Positions 7,825 to 14,495 of a DNA stretch of 16,556 nt are shown in pieces. The position numbers were made by a program, and so were the translations under genes. The DNA comes from an uncultured Ruminococcus sp. (GTDB lineage Bacteria; Bacillota; Clostridia; Oscillospirales; Ruminococcaceae): NCBI GenBank assembly GCA_902464115.1, contig CABQIF010000039.1:1-16556 (forward strand). Reading direction: 5' to 3'. The notes under the pieces are model-generated. The model did no database searches and was not told where the DNA came from. It worked only from the letters and a program-made list of their open reading frames with translations. How positions within the stretch are numbered: position 1 is the stretch's first letter; every line of letters begins with the position of its first letter.

Positions 7825-9012
7825 ATGGGTAAAGTAGGAAGATATGGAATGTTCGGCGGACAGTATGTTCCCGAAACGGTCATGAATGCGGTACACGAAT
7901 TGGAAACCGCCTATGAAGAAGCAAAGGCAGACCCGACTTTCTGGGAAGAATACCGCACACTCTGTCGGGATTATGCAAACCGTCCATCTCTGCTGTATTA
8001 TGCAGAACGGATGACAGAAGACTTGGGCGGCTGTAAAATCTACCTGAAGCGAGAAGATTTGAACCACACTGGCGCACACAAAATCAATAATGTATTGGGT
8101 CAGATTCTGCTGGCAAAGCGGATGGGCAAAAAGCGGATTATTGCGGAAACTGGTGCTGGTCAGCACGGCGTTGCAACGGCAACCGCTTGTGCCCTGTTTG
8201 ACTTGGAATGCGAAGTCTTCATGGGGAAAGAGGACGTGGAACGGCAGAAGCTGAACGCTTACCGGATGGAACTGCTGGGAGCAAAGGTTCGCAGTGTTGA
8301 CAACGGAACAGGTACGCTGAAAGATGCCATCAACGAAGCAATGCGGGATTGGGTCACCAACATTGACACCACTTATTATTTGATTGGCTCGGTAATGGGG
8401 CCGCATCCGTATCCGATGATGGTTCGGGATTTCCAGAAGATTATTGGCGAAGAAGCAAAGCAGCAGTTGCAGGAGAAAGAAGGCGTGCTGCCGGATTGTG
8501 TCGTTGCCTGCGTTGGCGGCGGCTCGAATGCAATGGGTATGTTCTATGATTTCATCCCGAATGAAAGCGTTCGGCTGGTTGGTGCAGAAGCTGCCGGAAA
8601 GGGCGTGGATACTGCTCTGCACGCTGCAACGATTGCAAAGGGCAAGCTGGGGATCTTCCACGGCATGAAGTCCTACTTCCTGCAAAATGATGAAGGACAG
8701 ATTGCACCGGTATTTTCGATTTCTGCCGGACTGGATTATCCGGGCATCGGGCCAGAACACGCAAATCTTTATCAAACCGGACGGGCAGACTATGTTGCCA
8801 TTACGGACGAAGAAGCTGTTCAGGCGTTGGAATATCTGTCGAAAAAAGAAGGTGTCATTCCGGCAATTGAATCAGCACACGCTGTTGCAGCTGCAATGAA
8901 GATTGCACCGACTATGAGAAAAGACCAAATTATGATTATCTGCCTGTCCGGTCGTGGGGACAAGGATATGCAGCAAATCGCACAATACAGAGGAGTGAAG
9001 ATTGATGACTGA
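7825..9012 (+). CDS. trpB: Tryptophan synthase beta chain
   Basis: The 395-residue PLP enzyme condenses indole with serine to give tryptophan, working as an alpha2-beta2 complex with TrpA. The PLP lysine is Lys86 in HTGAHKINN, the AETGAGQHG segment carries the catalytic glutamate, and the PLP-phosphate loop GGGSNA is at 231-236. Length and N-terminus match TrpB1, not the longer TrpB2. AGGAG at 7811-7815 supports the ATG at 7825. The 3' end overlaps trpA by 8 bp. Confidence 0.97.
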   Translation: MGKVGRYGMFGGQYVPETVMNAVHELETAYEEAKADPTFWEEYRTLCRDYANRPSLLYYAERMTEDLGGCKIYLKREDLNHTGAHKINNVLGQILLAKRMGKKRIIAETGAGQHGVATATACALFDLECEVFMGKEDVERQKLNAYRMELLGAKVRSVDNGTGTLKDAINEAMRDWVTNIDTTYYLIGSVMGPHPYPMMVRDFQKIIGEEAKQQLQEKEGVLPDCVVACVGGGSNAMGMFYDFIPNESVRLVGAEAAGKGVDTALHAATIAKGKLGIFHGMKSYFLQNDEGQIAPVFSISAGLDYPGIGPEHANLYQTGRADYVAITDEEAVQALEYLSKKEGVIPAIESAHAVAAAMKIAPTMRKDQIMIICLSGRGDKDMQQIAQYRGVKIDD

Positions 9013-9799
9013 GAATCGAATTGACCGCACTTTGCAGGCATTAAAACAACAGGGTAAAAAGGCACTGATTCCGTTTGTAACGGCTGGACACGGCGGATAT
9101 GACCGTACGGAACAGCTGGTATTGCAGATGGAAAAAGCCGGTGCAGATATTATTGAACTGGGTGTTCCGTTTTCTGACCCGATTGCAGAAGGCCCTGTCA
9201 TTCAGCACGCCAGTGAACAGGCTTTGAAGCAGGGAACAACCTTGGCAGGTATTTTTGAACTGGTTAAGCGGCTGCGGAAGAAAACCGATATGCCATTGCT
9301 GCTGATGATGTATTTGAACACGATTTTCTCTTATGGGACAGAAAAGTTTTTCCAGACTTGTCAGGAAATTGGCATTGATGGGGTCATTGTACCGGATATG
9401 CCATTTGAAGAAAAGGATGAAATTCAGGGTAGTGCCGACAAGTATCACATTCATAACATCAGCTTGGTCACACCGGCAAGTGAAGGCAGAATCCAGATGA
9501 TCGCAGAGGATGCAACCGGATTCCTGTATTGTGTTTCCTCGAATGGTGTAACAGGTATGCGGACAAAGTTCCAGACGGATTTCTCTGCATTCTTTACGCC
9601 GATTCATAAGTATGCAAAGATTCCATGCATGGTTGGGTTTGGAATCTCCAGCCCAGAAGCTGCAAAGCAGATGAGCCAGTATTGTGATGGGGTCATTGTC
9701 GGCAGTGCAATTGTCAACATGGTTGAACAGTATCAGGAACAAGCACCGGAGAAGGTGTATGAATTTGTAAAATCCCTGCGGACAGCACTGGACGAATAA
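9005..9799 (+). CDS. trpA: Tryptophan synthase alpha chain
   Basis: The 264-residue TIM-barrel protein cleaves indole-3-glycerol phosphate and channels indole to TrpB. The family motif appears as IELGVPFSDPIAEGP. Glu51 corresponds to the catalytic Glu49 of Salmonella, while the position of catalytic Asp60 is Glu62. The GFGISSPE and IVGSAIV phosphate-binding segments are present. I choose ATG at 9005 over TTG at 9002, because AGGAG (8991-8995) then sits 9 nt upstream and the protein begins MTENRIDRTL. It is the last gene of the operon and is followed by a terminator 25 bp downstream. Confidence 0.96.
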   Translation: MTENRIDRTLQALKQQGKKALIPFVTAGHGGYDRTEQLVLQMEKAGADIIELGVPFSDPIAEGPVIQHASEQALKQGTTLAGIFELVKRLRKKTDMPLLLMMYLNTIFSYGTEKFFQTCQEIGIDGVIVPDMPFEEKDEIQGSADKYHIHNISLVTPASEGRIQMIAEDATGFLYCVSSNGVTGMRTKFQTDFSAFFTPIHKYAKIPCMVGFGISSPEAAKQMSQYCDGVIVGSAIVNMVEQYQEQAPEKVYEFVKSLRTALDE

Positions 9800-9824
9800 A
9801 CGCGAATTTGATTTTTTAAGAACT

Positions 9825-9858
9825 AAGCAGGCAGATCCGTGAAATCTGCCTGCTTTTT
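9825..9858 (+). terminator. trp operon terminator
   Basis: A 12-bp stem (9825-9836 with 9844-9855) and a 7-nt loop are followed by a T-rich tail (9854-9858, then GTTTT). It closes the trp operon before the tRNA promoters. Confidence 0.92.
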
Positions 9859-9929
9859 GTTTTAATTTCAATGCAGTAATGCGATTATACAGAAAAAAAC
9901 AAAATTCGATGATTTTTTTAGAAAAACAC

Positions 9930-9958
9930 TTGACAAATACGGCGGAATGTGATATACT
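9930..9958 (+). promoter_or_regulatory. Upstream tandem promoter (P1) of the tRNA-Gln unit
   Basis: TTGACA (9930-9935) and TATACT (9953-9958) are 17 bp apart, with an extended TGA just before the -10. It lies 111 bp upstream of a closely similar promoter. Both read toward the tRNA. Confidence 0.75.
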
Positions 9959-10040
9959 ATATAAGTCGTCATGAGTAAGATGCAAAACAATCTGAAAGAA
10001 GTTCAGAAAAAAATTTTTTTGAGAAATTTGAAAAAAAGAC

Positions 10041-10069
10041 TTGACAAACACAAAAAAGTGTGATATAAT
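10041..10069 (+). promoter_or_regulatory. Downstream promoter (P2) of the tRNA-Gln unit
   Basis: TTGACA (10041-10046), a 17-bp spacer and TATAAT (10064-10069), with TGA extending the -10, form a near-ideal sigma-A promoter. Transcription should start near 10076, about 30 nt before the mature tRNA. Confidence 0.88.
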
Positions 10070-10107
10070 AAACAAGTTGCTGAACAACAAAGGACAAAAT
10101 CAAATAT

Positions 10108-10183
10108 TGGGGTGTCGCCAAGTGGTAAGGCAGCGGACTCTGACTCCGTTATTCCGAGGGTTCAAATCCTTCCACCCCAACCA
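10108..10183 (+). tRNA. tRNA-Gln (anticodon CUG)
   Basis: The cloverleaf is complete. The acceptor TGGGGTG (10108-10114) pairs with CACCCCA (10173-10179). The D arm is GCCAAGTGGTAAGGC. The anticodon loop CTCTGAC (10138-10144) has CTG at 10140-10142, and the T arm has GGTTCAAATCC. The discriminator A is at 10180 and CCA is encoded (10181-10183). U1-A72 is typical of tRNA-Gln. The CUG anticodon reads CAG codons. Confidence 0.95.
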
Positions 10184-10187
10184 AATG

Positions 10188-10216
10188 AAAACCAGATGCA
10201 ATGCATCTGGTTTTTT
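10188..10216 (+). terminator. tRNA-Gln terminator
   Basis: The stem 10188-10199/10203-10214 (core ACCAGATGC/GCATCTGGT) with a 3-nt loop runs into a T tract at 10211-10216, then GTTTTT. Confidence 0.88.
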
Positions 10217-10281
10217 GTTTTTCAAGTATCGTACTGGGATATTGGTTCTTGTCTATGTGAAATTGGAATATGGAAAAGAAA

Positions 10282-10318
10282 AAAAGCGTGTCCGCAAATA
10301 TTCAGCGGACACGCTTTT
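10282..10318 (-). terminator. Terminator of the foldase-like lipoprotein gene (possibly bidirectional)
   Basis: A perfect 14-bp stem (10282-10295 with 10305-10318) has a 9-nt loop. Read on the minus strand it ends in a long T-rich run (complement of the A tract at 10275-10285), 22 bp beyond the stop codon of the minus-strand gene. On the plus strand the tail is weaker, so any bidirectional action is secondary. Confidence 0.88.
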
Positions 10319-10339
10319 GGTTTTAACAATCAGATTGTT

Positions 10340-11779
10340 TTAGTTGCTGGCACTGGTACTTGAAGAGAAGTCCAACTTGAACGGGTCATACTTCTTAATT
10401 GCCCGGTCGCTTTGCTGGTCAATGTTCAAAGCGTTTGCCATTTCCTTCTTGTCATCGGTGAAATTATCCCAGTATTTTCTGGAGGCAACAGCCTTCATCT
10501 GGTCTTCCGTCCAGAGGTCATCGTCTGTCATTCGCTTGGTGATGTCAAACCGAACAATCAGGTAATAAGCTTCGTCATCTTCTACGATAAACGGAATATC
10601 CGTCTTTGCATCATTGAAAATTGCTTCATAGGCTTTCTTAGACGGGGTATAGTTGATGGAATCTTCGTTGCCTTTGTCCTTTTCATCCGTTGTGGAAACC
10701 TTTGTGATAATGCTTTCGTTTGCATACGGTGCAGTGGTCGTGGTGGTTTCTGTGGTGTCAGAACTTTCTTCCTCTGTTGCACCGGAAACGGTTGTGGTTG
10801 TTGTTTCATCAGAACTGTCTGCATCCGATGCGGCACGTGTTACGGTTTCTTCCGTGTCCGCAGTGGTTTCTGCTTCGGAATCGGAATCCGATTCTGCATC
10901 TGCTGCAACGGTTGTAACAGTGGTTGTTTCTGCGGAAGTGGTTGTTGCGGTCGTTGCAGTGGTGGTTGCTGGAATTTCATTTCCGTTTTCATCTGTTGCA
11001 GAAGTTGCGGTTGCAGCAGCAGCTTCTTCGGAAATAGAAGTAACATAAGCGTTGTATTCTTCCTGAATGGTGTCCATCTTTTCATAGATGGCATCTTCAT
11101 CCTTCAGTGTTTTCAGAACGTTCAGGTAATCTTCTACCATGCTCTTCATTTCTTTTTTACCATCATCCTTCAGCAAATCGCCGTTGCCGTCTTTCAGGTT
11201 GAAGGTGATGTAACGAACACGAGCATCATTGTCTTCGTAGTATTTTTTTAGTTCGTCTTCTGTAACGCCCTTTTCACCATCTACGCCATAGTAGTGCTGG
11301 AACAGTTCCTGTTCTTTGTAGGTAGAGAGGAAGATGTCCTGAACGGAAGATTCTGCAATTCCGTTCTTCTCAAAGGTTTCACCGCTGCTGTCCCAAGCAG
11401 AGCTAATGTAGTTCTTCACCTGATTGGTCTGTTCAGCACTCAGCTCCAGACCCTTTGCATCAAAGTCTTTCTGAATCGCAACGAATTCCTTGCAATATTC
11501 CATAGTGCGGTCTTTGATCCAAGTTTCTGCATCTTTGCCGTCAATCGTCTGTGCCTTTACCACTTCTTCATCGGTGGTGTCCAAGTCAGAATTCTGTTTT
11601 TGAATGGTGCTGGTTGCTTCGGTATAAGCCTGATAAGAATAGTAGATGTAAATACCAGCTTTGATTTTTACGCCGTCAATTGTCAGCGGGTAAGCAAGTG
11701 CCTGATTACCGCATCCAACACAAGAAACGGCAGCCGCAGCAGCTACAACTGTAGCCGCAAGTTTTTTCCATTTAATCAT
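10340..11779 (-). CDS. Exported lipoprotein, PrsA/SurA-like foldase scaffold with Thr-rich insert
   Basis: The 479-residue protein starts MIKWKK and has a hydrophobic Ala/Val signal segment ending in two possible lipidation cysteines, Cys20 (AVSC) and Cys23 (CVGC). It is therefore probably anchored outside the membrane. Residues about 30-165 are helical and charged like SurA-N/PrsA N-terminal chaperone regions. TEDELKKYYEDNDARVRYITF (about 175-195) resembles the start of a parvulin domain. From about 245 to 355 a Thr/Ala/Ser/Glu-rich tract interrupts it. About 375-430 (IPFIVEDDEAYYLIVRFDI) resembles the end of such a domain. Catalytic parvulin residues are not recognisable, so isomerase activity is doubtful. 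A GGAGG (minus, 11795-11791) favours the start at 11779 over the upstream ATG at 11797, although the 11-nt spacing is slightly long. Function is inferred from weak similarity by eye. Confidence 0.8.
   Translation of the reverse strand: MIKWKKLAATVVAAAAAVSCVGCGNQALAYPLTIDGVKIKAGIYIYYSYQAYTEATSTIQKQNSDLDTTDEEVVKAQTIDGKDAETWIKDRTMEYCKEFVAIQKDFDAKGLELSAEQTNQVKNYISSAWDSSGETFEKNGIAESSVQDIFLSTYKEQELFQHYYGVDGEKGVTEDELKKYYEDNDARVRYITFNLKDGNGDLLKDDGKKEMKSMVEDYLNVLKTLKDEDAIYEKMDTIQEEYNAYVTSISEEAAAATATSATDENGNEIPATTTATTATTTSAETTTVTTVAADAESDSDSEAETTADTEETVTRAASDADSSDETTTTTVSGATEEESSDTTETTTTTAPYANESIITKVSTTDEKDKGNEDSINYTPSKKAYEAIFNDAKTDIPFIVEDDEAYYLIVRFDITKRMTDDDLWTEDQMKAVASRKYWDNFTDDKKEMANALNIDQQSDRAIKKYDPFKLDFSSSTSASN
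10720..11046 (-). repeat. Low-complexity Thr/Ala/Ser/Glu-coding tract
   Basis: Within the minus-strand lipoprotein gene, about 110 codons are dominated by ACA/ACC/ACG, GCA, TCT and GAA, giving runs such as TTTTT and DSDSE. On the plus strand this appears as recurring GTGGTTGT-type repeats. It probably encodes a flexible, possibly glycosylated, extracellular spacer. Such tracts are prone to slippage and length variation. Confidence 0.85.
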
Positions 11780-11872
11780 GGTATCTCGTTCCTCCATTTA
11801 CACGAATCCTTCGATTCTGTGTGTATTTTTTCCCATCCAGATAACTTTTTTGGAATAGGACAATATAAAAGT

Positions 11873-11901
11873 AGTATAGCACACGGCTGAAACTTTGTCA
11901 A
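11873..11901 (-). promoter_or_regulatory. Promoter of the foldase-like lipoprotein gene
   Basis: Reading the minus strand, TTGACA (11901-11896), a 17-bp spacer and TATACT (11878-11873) form a strong sigma-A promoter. Transcription should begin near 11866, giving a leader of about 87 nt. Confidence 0.87.
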
Positions 11902-12055
11902 GGTTTTCTCTGTTTTTCTGGTGGTTTCTGCTGGACTTGCAGCCTTTTCACGAAAAAGCAGACAGAAATAGAAGAAATACAGGAAATAGGGGGGAAATGA
12001 CTGCAGAAAATGACGGAACTCCTACGGAAATATCAGAAAAAACATCCAAAAATAG

Positions 12056-12084
12056 TTGAAAAATTTTATACGCTATGCTATAAT
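12056..12084 (+). promoter_or_regulatory. Promoter of the dockerin metalloprotease gene
   Basis: TTGAAA (12056-12061) and TATAAT (12079-12084) are 17 bp apart, with TGC forming an extended -10. It is divergent from the lipoprotein promoter. The 154 bp between the two (11902-12055) hold no gene or clear operator that I can see. Confidence 0.85.
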
Positions 12085-12134
12085 AAGACCATTGGGAAAA
12101 TTTTTTAGGAAACGCAGAAAAAAGGAGAGTCAGG

Positions 12135-13757
12135 ATGATGAAACGAAAATCATTACAAGCGGCGTTGCTGGCGGCAGTCATGGGCGTGGTATCTATGCCC
12201 CATGTGCCCCATGCAGTGCTTGCAGCGGATGCCCCGTCGGAAACAGCAGCGGCAGTAAATACGTGGATCGGGTATCAGCTGCGGGACGATGCCGGACAGT
12301 ATTTGACGGTTGCCAACGGAGCAGCGGAAGCAGGCAGCCGGATTCTTTCATATGCAGCGGATGGCGTTGCAGCGTATAATATCTGGTACTTTACAGAAAC
12401 GGGAGCGGGTACTTATACCTTGAAATCCTCGCTCAGTGAGGGAGAATTTTATGCAACAGCTTCTGACCGCCAGACGTTGGAACTGCAATTGCAACAAGAT
12501 GGGATGCAGCAGCAGTTTACTTGTATTGAAGTGGGTACGAATCGCATTCACTTGCGGCAGAATGAAACAGATTTTGGAACATATACATTAGAGCCAGTCA
12601 CTTGGCTGAAGCCGGGCGATGTCAACCGAGATGGAATTGTGAATGTGTTGGATTTGGCATTGGCGAAACGATTGGTATTGCATGATGGAAGTTCGGATTT
12701 CTGTGCAGCAGCTTTGGCAGATTTGGACGGGAACGGAACATTCGATGCAGCAGACCTTGCAGTTTTGCAAGGCTTTTTGATGCAGCGACAGACTGCATTT
12801 CCATCAGAAACCGTAACACTGCCAGAAAATACGATTTTCCCAGTGGTTGAGCCAGAACAGACAACTACGACAAGTACCACGACCACAGCACCAGAAGAGA
12901 CTACTACGACAACAACGACCAATTCCAAACAGACTTTGACGATTGCAGATATGCCGGCAAGCTATCAATCCGCTGCGGATTGGATTTGGACAAATCGAGT
13001 GGAACGAGAACAGTCTACCGTTCGCCGAAATACCTTGTTTGACCAGATTGTTGCTGGAAAAGGCGAACTGCATTATGTTGTTCGCTGGCAATCCTATAAA
13101 ACCGTATCGTTGGAACAGCGGAAACAGTTTGAAAAGTTGGTGGAAGATAGCATCAACGCTTGGACAGACTGGTTGAAAGATTATGAAGATTGGCCATATG
13201 ACCATATTACCGTGAAAATTGTCGGCTGGGCAGTCTTAGACCGGAATTGCCTGCTCGACTTGCAGCCGGATGAAGTGGTCTATGATTTTTTGATCAGCGA
13301 TTATGACAGCAGTGGCGACACGTCCAACGGTTATGAAACCATTCCGGACAAATTGCCGAGTGCACCAACAGACCTTTCCCGCATGGATCACTTCATGGAT
13401 ACTAGCTATGTTTATCCGGGCGAACGGTTTGACATGTATCTCTGGGCAACGCAGGGCTTCCCATCCATTGGCGGATGCGGCGGCGACTGGGGACAGCGAC
13501 TGTCAGATGATGCCTATTTGAATATGCTGGATGGAACGGGACTGCACGTTCTGGAACATGAATTGGGACATGGATTTGGAATGACGGATTTCTATGGTGG
13601 AGAAGGGGAATTGGATGGATTCCCACCGGGCGGATTTCCAGGCGGTTCTTCGCTGATGATGGCAGGTTCTTCCATGCAGATCACCGACTTTGATGGTTGG
13701 ATGCTGCGGTATTTCTGGGATAAGATTCATTTGGAAGAGGGAAGATTTTCGCATTAA
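12135..13757 (+). CDS. Secreted dockerin protein with ricin-B-like and zinc metalloprotease-like domains
   Basis: The 540-residue protein begins with a signal peptide (MMKRK, hydrophobic stretch, likely cleavage after VLA near residue 30). Residues about 37-150 (YQLRDDAGQYLTV, IWYF, TYTLKS) resemble a ricin-B/CBM13 sugar-binding fold. Residues 161-217 form a type I dockerin with two calcium-binding repeats, DVNRDGIVNVLD and DLDGNGTFDAAD, which would plug it into a cellulosome scaffoldin. A Thr linker spans 242-262. The C-terminal domain has HELGHGFGMTD (475-485), a fit to HExxHxxGxxD with Asp485 as possible third zinc ligand, and a Met-turn-like SLMM at 506-509. WPYDHITVKIVGWAV and GGDWGQR are other distinctive segments. 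I recall similar uncharacterised secreted proteins in fungi and actinobacteria, but this was not checked. AGGAG at 12123-12127 sets the start. Substrate unknown. Confidence 0.88.
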   Translation: MMKRKSLQAALLAAVMGVVSMPHVPHAVLAADAPSETAAAVNTWIGYQLRDDAGQYLTVANGAAEAGSRILSYAADGVAAYNIWYFTETGAGTYTLKSSLSEGEFYATASDRQTLELQLQQDGMQQQFTCIEVGTNRIHLRQNETDFGTYTLEPVTWLKPGDVNRDGIVNVLDLALAKRLVLHDGSSDFCAAALADLDGNGTFDAADLAVLQGFLMQRQTAFPSETVTLPENTIFPVVEPEQTTTTSTTTTAPEETTTTTTTNSKQTLTIADMPASYQSAADWIWTNRVEREQSTVRRNTLFDQIVAGKGELHYVVRWQSYKTVSLEQRKQFEKLVEDSINAWTDWLKDYEDWPYDHITVKIVGWAVLDRNCLLDLQPDEVVYDFLISDYDSSGDTSNGYETIPDKLPSAPTDLSRMDHFMDTSYVYPGERFDMYLWATQGFPSIGGCGGDWGQRLSDDAYLNMLDGTGLHVLEHELGHGFGMTDFYGGEGELDGFPPGGFPGGSSLMMAGSSMQITDFDGWMLRYFWDKIHLEEGRFSH

Positions 13758-13789
13758 ATAAAATTTGTGAAGATGAAAATGAGATAGAA

Positions 13790-13833
13790 AAACGCACATT
13801 ATCAGAATGAAAGATTCTGGCGGTGTGCGTGTT
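13790..13833 (+). terminator. Bidirectional terminator between dockerin gene and toxin gene
   Basis: The outer stem ACGCACA/TGTGCGT (about 13792-13798 with 13824-13830) and inner stem CAGAAT/ATTCTG (13803-13808 with 13814-13819) are flanked by an A tract on the left and a T-rich tail on the right. It can therefore serve the plus-strand dockerin gene and the minus-strand toxin-antitoxin unit, which converge here. Confidence 0.75.
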
Positions 13834-13836
13834 TGT

Positions 13837-14118
13837 TTATCGTTCAAATAATTCACTATGGCTGCCGGTTCGGGTGAGATACAGAAAGAGTGTATCTTCT
13901 GCAATTTCATAAATGAGAAGCCAATCGGGTTGAATGTGGCATTCCCGACATCCAGCGTAATTTCCTGTTAAAGCATGGTCACGGTTTTTTTCTGGAAGTG
14001 GAATGCCGTTTGCCAGTTGCTGCAAGACTTTATTCAGCAAGTCTAAATTTTTGTTTTGCTTTTGTGCCTTTTTTAAATCTCGTTTAAATTGTGTGGTTGG
14101 TTTTAAGGTGTATTTCAT
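13837..14118 (-). CDS. YafQ-family mRNA interferase toxin
   Basis: The 93-residue protein aligns by eye with E. coli YafQ, a RelE-superfamily endoribonuclease that cleaves mRNA on the ribosome. The residues important in YafQ are conserved at nearly the same positions: His48, His61, Asp65, His87 and Phe91 (50, 63, 67, 87 and 91 in E. coli). The stretches RDHALTGNY, HIQPDWLLIYE and RTGSHSELF are diagnostic. The start overlaps the antitoxin stop in an ATGA (14115-14118 on the minus strand), the usual coupling of antitoxin followed by toxin. All catalytic residues are present, so it is probably active. Confidence 0.93.
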   Translation of the reverse strand: MKYTLKPTTQFKRDLKKAQKQNKNLDLLNKVLQQLANGIPLPEKNRDHALTGNYAGCRECHIQPDWLLIYEIAEDTLFLYLTRTGSHSELFER

Positions 14119-14333
14119 TGCAGCAAGTCCTTCATCATAGTATCAACATCTGTATATCCCGGGTATCGCTCAGGATGTTGCTTCATTTCGGAAACTTCTT
14201 TCAAGGCTGCTGCTGTTTCTTCGTTCGGAATAGAAGGTTCTGTTTGAAAGCTATGGATGAAGAGCAGGAGTGCTTTCAGCTGTGTTTCTGTCAACGTATC
14301 TAATTCTTGCATCAATTGTTCTTTTGTGCTCAT
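14115..14333 (-). CDS. Antitoxin partner of the YafQ-family toxin
   Basis: This 72-residue acidic protein precedes and overlaps the toxin gene. Its N-terminal half (TKEQLMQELDTLTETQLKAL) looks helical; I do not see the beta-strand start of a ribbon-helix-helix DinJ/RelB protein. The C-terminal part, EVSEMKQHPERYPGYTDVDTMMKDLL, resembles the toxin-wrapping tails of Firmicute RelB/DinJ-like antitoxins. AGGAGG on the minus strand (14346-14341), with 7 nt spacing, supports the start. The role is assigned from position and tail. Whether it binds its own promoter cannot be told. Confidence 0.85.
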   Translation of the reverse strand: MSTKEQLMQELDTLTETQLKALLLFIHSFQTEPSIPNEETAAALKEVSEMKQHPERYPGYTDVDTMMKDLLQ

Positions 14334-14385
14334 AGAGATTCCTCCTTATATAAAAAGCAATCTGAAATCCATTTTACCTATTTGT

Positions 14386-14414
14386 AGTATAGCAGAATGA
14401 TAGAAAAAAGTCAA
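14386..14414 (-). promoter_or_regulatory. Promoter of the toxin-antitoxin operon
   Basis: On the minus strand TTGACT (14414-14409) and TATACT (14391-14386) are 17 bp apart. Transcription should start near 14379, 46 nt before the antitoxin start. I see no convincing palindromic operator overlapping it. Confidence 0.85.
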
Positions 14415-14454
14415 GAAATGCAATCTTTTTTGACAGAAAAATCTCTGCACATTT

Positions 14455-14495
14455 CCGCCTGTTTCTGCATATCATACAGAAGCAGGCGGTTTTTT
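14455..14495 (+). terminator. Intrinsic terminator or attenuator upstream of asnB
   Basis: A 13-bp stem (14455-14467 with 14477-14489, one G-U) and a 9-nt loop run directly into six T at 14490-14495, only 29 nt before the asnB start. The T run lies on the plus strand, and the nearest upstream plus-strand gene already has its own terminator at about 13830. It is either an attenuator in the asnB leader or a roadblock to antisense transcription. No T-box or known riboswitch motif is visible in front of it. Confidence 0.8.

Noticed and set aside
7243..8775. A 510-codon minus-strand open frame opposite trpF and trpB
   Set aside because: Both trp genes are unmistakable on the plus strand. The antisense frame has no recognisable domain and crosses gene boundaries.
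9002..9004. TTG start for trpA, one codon earlier
   Set aside because: ATG at 9005 is the stronger start codon, is well spaced from AGGAG, and gives the same protein less one residue.
9971..10063. A 30-codon open frame between the two tandem promoters
   Set aside because: There is no ribosome site before its ATG, its composition is dominated by AAA/AAG from an A-rich region, and it runs through the -35 box of the second promoter.
10412..11251. Long plus-strand open frame opposite the Thr-rich lipoprotein gene
   Set aside because: It is a Cys/Gly/Phe-rich shadow caused by the Thr/Ala codon bias of the real minus-strand gene, with no ribosome site and no protein-like domain.
11780..11797. Upstream ATG (MEERDT) for the minus-strand lipoprotein
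   Set aside because: The GGAGG ribosome site overlaps this ATG, and the next ATG gives a normal lipoprotein signal peptide starting MIKWKK.
11902..12055. Hidden gene or operator between the divergent promoters
   Set aside because: Open frames here lack ribosome sites and recognisable content, and I find no convincing inverted repeat. A CRISPR array or insertion sequence is also absent here and in the rest of the window.
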